From a virus: a stretch of 64,000 nucleotides of DNA. How positions within the stretch are numbered: the stretch's first letter is position 1; the number at the start of each line of letters is the position of its first letter. The notes below the pieces were generated by a model that had not been told where the DNA came from, made no database searches, and saw nothing but the letters and a program-made list of their open reading frames with translations. Of the stretch, positions 59,701-64,000 are shown piece by piece. The stretch is from the IMG/VR virus record IMGVR_UViG_3300047382_000771, positions 62,001-126,000 of that record; one strand, written 5' to 3'. Position numbers and translations under genes: made by a program.

Positions 59701-60092
59701 CCATCATGACCATGTGTATATGAGATGTGCTCTTTTTCCGAAATTAAAGTATTAAATATATCAGTAGTAGCAGTATCTTCAGAATTTTTTCTCACCATAC
59801 ATTTAACTGTATAGCTGTACTTAGGATTAATTGCGAAGTCTACCCCCATTTGTTTCTGAAGGCCTTCTTCTTTATTATCTATATTGATACTAGCCTCACC
59901 CTTATAGTCTAATCCAAGTATGTAATCGTTTTCTGCATCTATTATATTAACAATTGGTTGGGTCTCATCCGCTAAACCTATACCATCTAATGCTGGGTTT
60001 TCAGGAAACGCAAGATTACCTATGCTTACTATCTCATGAGCAAGGTATTCTCTTCCATTGGGATCCCATGGATTATTTACTGATATATCCAT
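56796..60092 (-). CDS. Large tail protein with two M-like domains
   Basis: A 1098-residue protein that carries twice the pattern of lambda minor tail protein M-type domains: (N/S)R(T/S)DREAKAIMHFLQE...FKFHFGYP...N-x-x-ATF in the N-terminal half, and QRSDREAKEILQFLESH...FRFQLPRP...W-x-H-x-N-x-x-SCTFIES in the second half. The two differ clearly, so the duplication is old. Additional domains lie around them. It occupies the M position after the tape measure gene. Confidence 0.7.
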   Translation of the reverse strand: MDISVNNPWDPNGREYLAHEIVSIGNLAFPENPALDGIGLADETQPIVNIIDAENDYILGLDYKGEASINIDNKEEGLQKQMGVDFAINPKYSYTVKCMVRKNSEDTATTDIFNTLISEKEHISYTHGHDGQYDIDPETSIGVGIGIKYYDQNSEYIQPINYRDHFRFMASSEFDLTQYFHMQHDIHQRTIPANARYARMYAIIGGLVTGGFYFRNPSVSNLSPFFYCKKDHVSNFQLNPNNSFPELNVEELWSQDFFWRPSYGSSASFGTINEALKLGDGYEYVGNKSINSMPMQCSLKFENRTDREAKAIMHFLQEKHFPYDSAFSLDYKGERLLSSDVQKFKFHFGYPYKSDLDFTCLSFGQEKNYRNDNNVSATFICNTSSTLYSSDSHFGFNKRIDALVPVAIDEPIQFEKGKQLSLRMFEISAEIEEEPGGEYKGRDRETTENVQIRKMIKTLSRYPEDPGKDFEAGKIEFKEDYVLDIGQCLNIDIPEPNENSIFNVGVVKITKRISATEYLFEGEFDLESENVSFELIEWPIVEDPGANKKTEQGMITDSDRNRIFADSFPAEELVVDYEDLTVDEIPWNIIKLGRCPEDCLTSKTFFPENIDEIPASTSEDGTFRARELFLRDYRRITLDSKITPKSNKLKITPLENFQVKDNFSFIVPAVKGRRNIYIDDANEFASYPYLQVRSLDFLPSISFSIENTPTHKETAFTQVYKRYTKVGINQNLVSVNIEFSQRSDREAKEILQFLESHLGYKKFRFQLPRPFSKDLNPYTTPASPNTSTFYCPSWEHTVLYKNNNTISCTFIESVSGINENLKEVFGFGGQRIQSGCFGAELYEPITLNTMCVLSSVVEAAFTTPDYLYKSKLIPWEPVTLSEPLKVTFSGVGIHDQQWDFKHSYAAGQVITREQYGGLLNNYHCLAQPFKSDSSKFTNSLPVGRFPAAEFVLKNVLIDRREPEDPVSVSKGLLDAIGAPKGVRVRMYSKENFEGDLIMDEIGPFIIYNNFWVERDDYRNKLWNNVIKRNMRDLGYYDQLEMTISDLWKLRPSLNDGSKLGFLPKAGTYLKSFGIYDTRIKWAQYSWQHIGSILIEYTE

Positions 60093-61294
60093 TATCTATA
60101 GGATTGTTTTATACTCGCCCTTCCTTGCAAGTATCCACCGTCACCAACACTTATGGTGTCTTGTTCAACAACTCCATAACTTTGTAATTGTTCGGGTATG
60201 GGTTCTGGATAAACAAGATTACCTATTAATCTAAATTCTCCAAGCTCACCTCTATTGTTATCAGTAAAACCTGTTTCAAATCCAATATCAGAAAGCCTAA
60301 CGGTTAAGTCGGCTCTTTGTCCAGTTATCTTTAAGTATGGGTCTAATTTTTCACCCATTATATCTGCCGTGATATCTATGGAAGTTTTATTAACTCTTAC
60401 TGGTATTTCTCCATCATCCCCAATGTTTCCACTTTGAGGTATATGATATGTTGGATCCCTATCAACAGATATAGTATATGTAAAATCTAAAGGATACTCC
60501 ATACCTATATTTTCTATACCTTCTAGTTTAGTTCCTATTGAGTGAGGTACAGTCAACTGCTCTTTTCTATAGCAGTAGTAATCATTATCTATAATTGATT
60601 GAGCTTGCCCCGACACATACTCTAATGTGCCATATATATCTAAAGTTATTTGCGTCTCTATAGGTTCGTATGCTCTAGCATTAAATGACATTTCAGTTAT
60701 ATACGCATCATTAAAAGCATAATCACCAAGTACACCAGTTATTTTTCCTTCATTTACTTGGGGGTAGATCTCCTTATCAAGTAAACCAGTAATATCAAAA
60801 AAGCTATGTATATTCCCAGTATTCATGTAATAACTAACATTTAGTCTACCACGGACACCTTGTTCAGCTGCATAATGCCTAACAACATCAACTTCACCAA
60901 ACTCTATATCATTATAATAATTTAATAATGTATCCCCTGTTGATTGAACCTTTATATGGTAATCCCCAGGGAACATGTCCTGAGCAACAACCAAGCTTTG
61001 TTTAGATGGGTAAGAAATTTTCATTCCTTTTCTAATTACCTCAATAGACTCAGGCACTCTAATGCCAGGCCCCTCTTTAGGGCCGAGTAAAAATTCCTTC
61101 TCCTCTATGCCCTCAAACCTTATGTCTCCCGTCTGAAGAGCGAAAGATATCCTGTAGTCATCATCAAACTTTTTAGACTGAATACTTTGGGAAACTCCTA
61201 TACTAGCATTAGATGCAAATATAAATGTAGGCTCCCCACCCTCGTCCGCTAAAACAAGGGGTACATCTTCATATGCCAAAAAAGGTTTACTCAT
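60092..61294 (-). CDS. Tail protein, possibly tube-like
   Basis: A 400-residue protein beginning MSKPFLAYEDVPLVLADEGG with FIFASNASIGVSQSIQSKKF, then a repeated beta architecture (MSFNARAYEPIETQITLDIYG). Its layout resembles that of the next gene upstream: a beta domain, a central strand LDFTYTISVDRDPTY and a closing beta domain. No firm family match; tail-tube or tail-terminator relatives are possible. It overlaps its neighbours by 1-4 bp. Confidence 0.6.
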   Translation of the reverse strand: MSKPFLAYEDVPLVLADEGGEPTFIFASNASIGVSQSIQSKKFDDDYRISFALQTGDIRFEGIEEKEFLLGPKEGPGIRVPESIEVIRKGMKISYPSKQSLVVAQDMFPGDYHIKVQSTGDTLLNYYNDIEFGEVDVVRHYAAEQGVRGRLNVSYYMNTGNIHSFFDITGLLDKEIYPQVNEGKITGVLGDYAFNDAYITEMSFNARAYEPIETQITLDIYGTLEYVSGQAQSIIDNDYYCYRKEQLTVPHSIGTKLEGIENIGMEYPLDFTYTISVDRDPTYHIPQSGNIGDDGEIPVRVNKTSIDITADIMGEKLDPYLKITGQRADLTVRLSDIGFETGFTDNNRGELGEFRLIGNLVYPEPIPEQLQSYGVVEQDTISVGDGGYLQGRASIKQSYR

Positions 61295-62343
61295 CTCTTA
61301 TTATAATAAGAATTATAGGTTAAATTTACAGTTAATCTTCCTTGAGCCGACGCACTAACTTGTTCAGCTACCATTCTGGCTTCCCTAACTATATAATCCT
61401 GAACTTTATTACCCAAGCAATCGTCAACCTTAATTGATATATCTTCCACTTTAGGCTTAATTAAATATTCCTTCATCCTGTGATATTCGTACTCATCTAC
61501 CTCAAGGGTAAAGTTAGTAGTTGTAACTATAGGCCAAACCACATCTACTTGTACGGGAGCACTTTTACCCACAACATAAATTGGGGTCAGATTAACATTA
61601 ACTGTATGTTGAAATGAAACCACCCTATCAGTTTTTGAACCAGCACACTCAATTCTTATGGAGCCTGGATCGGGCACTCTAATTTCTGGAAACGGATTAT
61701 CCCCAGAAGCATTATATGGTTGCTCTGGACCAGTTCCCTCAACAGCTATCCCAAAATCATTTTCTTGATCTATATAATCATATGGATCTTCAGAGTCTTC
61801 TGTTGCAAAGTAATCTGGGGCTCCACCTATATCGCCAAACACGGTTACGCTCGTCGATGTTTGTGGTATTTGATTCACGGCGCACGAAACACTATGAGAT
61901 GTCACATACCCATGATAAAAGCCAAAATATTCCTTACCGTGATGAATACTTCCAGTAAAAGGATTATCTCCAGTATAATCTAACATGAAGTCATCTCCAA
62001 CTAAAACTGAATTTATATTAAATTGTCCCTGCATTGGGGCATTAACCACCGCCAGGCTTTTAGGCAAGTCGCCTTGAGATGACATACAACTTTCATTAGT
62101 GGTTATCTTGAAACCATCTTCAGATAAAATAAAATCCTGCTTCTTGAAATACCCTCCCTGAGAAGAAGTTTCCCCTTCCATTTGGCCAACCAATTCATTG
62201 TAGTTGTGATTAACATGCCCCCAACCAATAACATTAATCGGTTTTTCGGATATCGAATAAGATCCGTCTACGCTTTGTATACCTGATAACTGAGTTCCGT
62301 CAACAAAAAACTTTTGTTCATGACCTAGGATAGTTTGCTTCAT
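61291..62343 (-). CDS. Tail protein, possibly tube-like
   Basis: A 350-residue protein beginning MKQTILGHEQKFFVDGTQLSGIQSVDGSYSISEKPINVIGWG, a beta hairpin opening often seen in tail-tube-like proteins. It has conserved-looking VVSFQHTVNVNLTPIYVVG and a basic strand-rich end. It directly follows the tape measure gene. The role is inferred from position. Confidence 0.6.
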   Translation of the reverse strand: MKQTILGHEQKFFVDGTQLSGIQSVDGSYSISEKPINVIGWGHVNHNYNELVGQMEGETSSQGGYFKKQDFILSEDGFKITTNESCMSSQGDLPKSLAVVNAPMQGQFNINSVLVGDDFMLDYTGDNPFTGSIHHGKEYFGFYHGYVTSHSVSCAVNQIPQTSTSVTVFGDIGGAPDYFATEDSEDPYDYIDQENDFGIAVEGTGPEQPYNASGDNPFPEIRVPDPGSIRIECAGSKTDRVVSFQHTVNVNLTPIYVVGKSAPVQVDVVWPIVTTTNFTLEVDEYEYHRMKEYLIKPKVEDISIKVDDCLGNKVQDYIVREARMVAEQVSASAQGRLTVNLTYNSYYNKR

Positions 62344-64000
62344 TAGCTAAGCTCCCCACCAACTCTTTTTTCCTGCCTTATTACATCAAGTACTGCTGCT
62401 TTAATTTTCTTAGATAAATCTTTTTCATTAGCTCCCCCTTTAGAACCTCCAGCCCCTCCTGTCTCTGTAGATGTTTCTTTTCCTGATTCATCTATGCTAA
62501 CATTTACATTTATATTATTAGTGACACTTGATGCCGAGCTTGGTTGCTGCCCAGACTGACCTGTAGACTCTGGGAGAGGGGCCATTTGCGGGGCCTGAAC
62601 TTGCGGCATCTGGGGAGCCATTTGTGGCTGGGCAGACGCACTAGGCAACCTATTGTTAGAAACAACTCCACCCTGGTAGTAATTATTAATTCCTTTCCTA
62701 AATCCATCAGGGTTTTGGACGGCCATCTTAAATAAGTTCGGATTTCTCTTCATCAACTTATCTGTGGATGACTTTTTGACTACAAAATCTCCTTCGTTTA
62801 ATCCAACTGGACCGACCTTATCTATACCAGATTGACCTCTCACTATGGGTATATCCCCCGAAGTATTCAACTGCTCAAGATTTGAATACCCTATTTTCTT
62901 TGCCACACTAGATGGAATTAAAGATTCACCCGCAGTTAACATTGCTGGCACAACACTGCCTCCTTTATTATAACCTCTTAATTTTCTTCTATTAGCGTGA
63001 TCTATTCCCGTTTTATTAGCAGAATATCTATTGTGTCCAGCAAGGATATTTGCGTTAGTTAGATTTATGCCGCTTTGAACTGTATGCTTCTTAGCTCTTC
63101 TGTTTTGTGATATTTGATTTTTGCTTTTACCATCTCCATAAAGGTCGCCAATAAAACTATTAACCTCATCACTAACAGCTTTTGATGTTACATCTTTTTT
63201 AGCTTGATCTAACATTTTTTCTTCTTTGGATTTGAACAAACCGCCTAATTTTTCTTTTCCTTTTGCGATTAAGGGTGAAGCTAAAGTTGTGCCCATTGAT
63301 ACGAGTCCGCTAGTAACATAACCACCTACCATGCCCATAATTTGATTAAAGGTACCCATCCTTTTTTCAAATTTTTGGTTTTTCTTACCAACATTATATT
63401 CATGCAAGTTTAATAAATGTTGTTCGTATTCTTGTAAACCTGCATTACTTTCAGCCAGCCTACCGCTAACCATTTTATCGTTAGCATTAAGGGATACATC
63501 AAATCCTAAATCTAGAGATTGTAATTGTTTTTCATCGAATACTGGGGGGCCAGCCTCTTGAGGTTTTTGTGCTGATCGAGACGCTGCGTGTGAGCCATAT
63601 GCAGAAGCAGCTGTATTCATTACTCCTTGAGCTCCAGACTTTAATCTATCCTGCCAAGTAGCCTTTCCTCCTTTATTAAACTTAGACACAACATCTTTGG
63701 GTATGACATACTCTCCAGCAGTGAGCATAGCGGGAACATTATCTATCCCTCCTGGGCCATTTACTAGTCCACCCTTGGCATATTTTTTAACCTTTCCACC
63801 AGCCATCATTTCAGCAGGGCTTGGAGTAGAATTTTTAATACCATTTAAAGCTATAGGTATTTTAGATATTTCGGTTTTAGCCGAATTAACTTCGCCTACT
63901 AATTTTCCTAAATGAGCGTTCGTAGCTTGAGCATTAGCATCCGCACTTTGTACCAACTGTGATAATTCAGGCGTACCCGCTGTAGCTATTGATTCTTGAG
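62343..64000 (-). CDS. Tape measure protein, C-terminal part (runs off the window)
   Basis: An open frame with no stop from 64000 down to 62343, so the true start is outside the window. Two copies of the motif VPAMLTAGE(Y/S)(V/L)IP (GGLVNGPGGIDNVPAMLTAGEYVIPKD and GGSVVPAMLTAGESLIPSS, shown in part) are typical for the C-terminal region of long-tail tape measure proteins. Helical and glutamine/proline-rich low-complexity parts follow. The protein should set tail length and travel with DNA into the cell. Confidence 0.75.
   Translation of the reverse strand, partial: QESIATAGTPELSQLVQSADANAQATNAHLGKLVGEVNSAKTEISKIPIALNGIKNSTPSPAEMMAGGKVKKYAKGGLVNGPGGIDNVPAMLTAGEYVIPKDVVSKFNKGGKATWQDRLKSGAQGVMNTAASAYGSHAASRSAQKPQEAGPPVFDEKQLQSLDLGFDVSLNANDKMVSGRLAESNAGLQEYEQHLLNLHEYNVGKKNQKFEKRMGTFNQIMGMVGGYVTSGLVSMGTTLASPLIAKGKEKLGGLFKSKEEKMLDQAKKDVTSKAVSDEVNSFIGDLYGDGKSKNQISQNRRAKKHTVQSGINLTNANILAGHNRYSANKTGIDHANRRKLRGYNKGGSVVPAMLTAGESLIPSSVAKKIGYSNLEQLNTSGDIPIVRGQSGIDKVGPVGLNEGDFVVKKSSTDKLMKRNPNLFKMAVQNPDGFRKGINNYYQGGVVSNNRLPSASAQPQMAPQMPQVQAPQMAPLPESTGQSGQQPSSASSVTNNINVNVSIDESGKETSTETGGAGGSKGGANEKDLSKKIKAAVLDVIRQEKRVGGELS

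Overview
The window looks like part of a large, AT-rich, long-tailed (siphovirus-like) phage genome. Genes are packed with gaps of a few bases or with ATGA and TAATG start/stop overlaps, no stretch over about 160 bp lacks a gene, and no ribosomal, tRNA or CRISPR locus was seen. The host is probably Gram-negative: there is a candidate lipoprotein spanin and a lambda-like tail-tip set (tape measure, M-like, L, K, I-J). Gene content (own replisome, ribonucleotide reductase, many glycosyltransferases, a glycine-rich adhesin tip) resembles large marine phages, but the host cannot be named from sequence alone.

Layout. (1) Positions 1-14127, all leftward: start of a structural-type gene at the window edge, a two-ring Clp ATPase, a DNA polymerase III alpha split in two around a DEDD exonuclease and two small genes, a membrane coiled-coil protein, a RecB/Cas4-type nuclease, DnaG-type primase, DnaB helicase, a PD-(D/E)XK-like endonuclease and a RecA-like recombinase. 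(2) 14169-20799, leftward: a 1792-residue fibre/adhesin with 18 tandem InlB-B-like repeats and a glycine-rich tip, three small structural-type proteins and a holin-like protein. (3) 20809-26084, leftward: a J-domain-like protein, class I ribonucleotide reductase (NrdB with valine at the radical-tyrosine site, so predicted subclass Ic; NrdA), a Nudix hydrolase and a candidate unimolecular spanin. (4) 26187-33305, leftward: a ten-gene glycan cluster with GDP-mannose dehydratase, alpha-1,2-fucosyltransferase (GT11), an ABO-type glycosyltransferase (GT6), GT2, GT25 and GT31-like enzymes and two methyltransferases. (5) 33306-33465: a control region with a perfect TTGACA-N17-TATAAT promoter, an opposing promoter candidate, a dyad and direct repeats. 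(6) 33466-40811, rightward: a sigma factor, SSB, further glycosyltransferases, small conserved-looking genes and a possible annealing protein. (7) 40808-64000, leftward: the tail module in lambda order H-M-L-K-I-J, with von Willebrand A, cadherin-like and PA14 proteins inserted between M and L.

How it fits together. The replication genes give a nearly self-sufficient fork, fed by the phage's own nucleotide reductase. The sigma factor is the obvious candidate to drive a second promoter class. A GTGTA-type motif lies at almost constant distance (mostly 8-11 nt) upstream of at least nine leftward starts, whereas three other transcription units begin with host-like -35/-10 promoters placed so close to the start codon that their mRNAs should be leaderless. 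The glycan cluster contains the enzyme order that builds H then A/B histo-blood-group-like structures (Gmd, GT11, GT6), which is the most striking biology in the window. All family assignments come from reading motifs by eye, without database searches.
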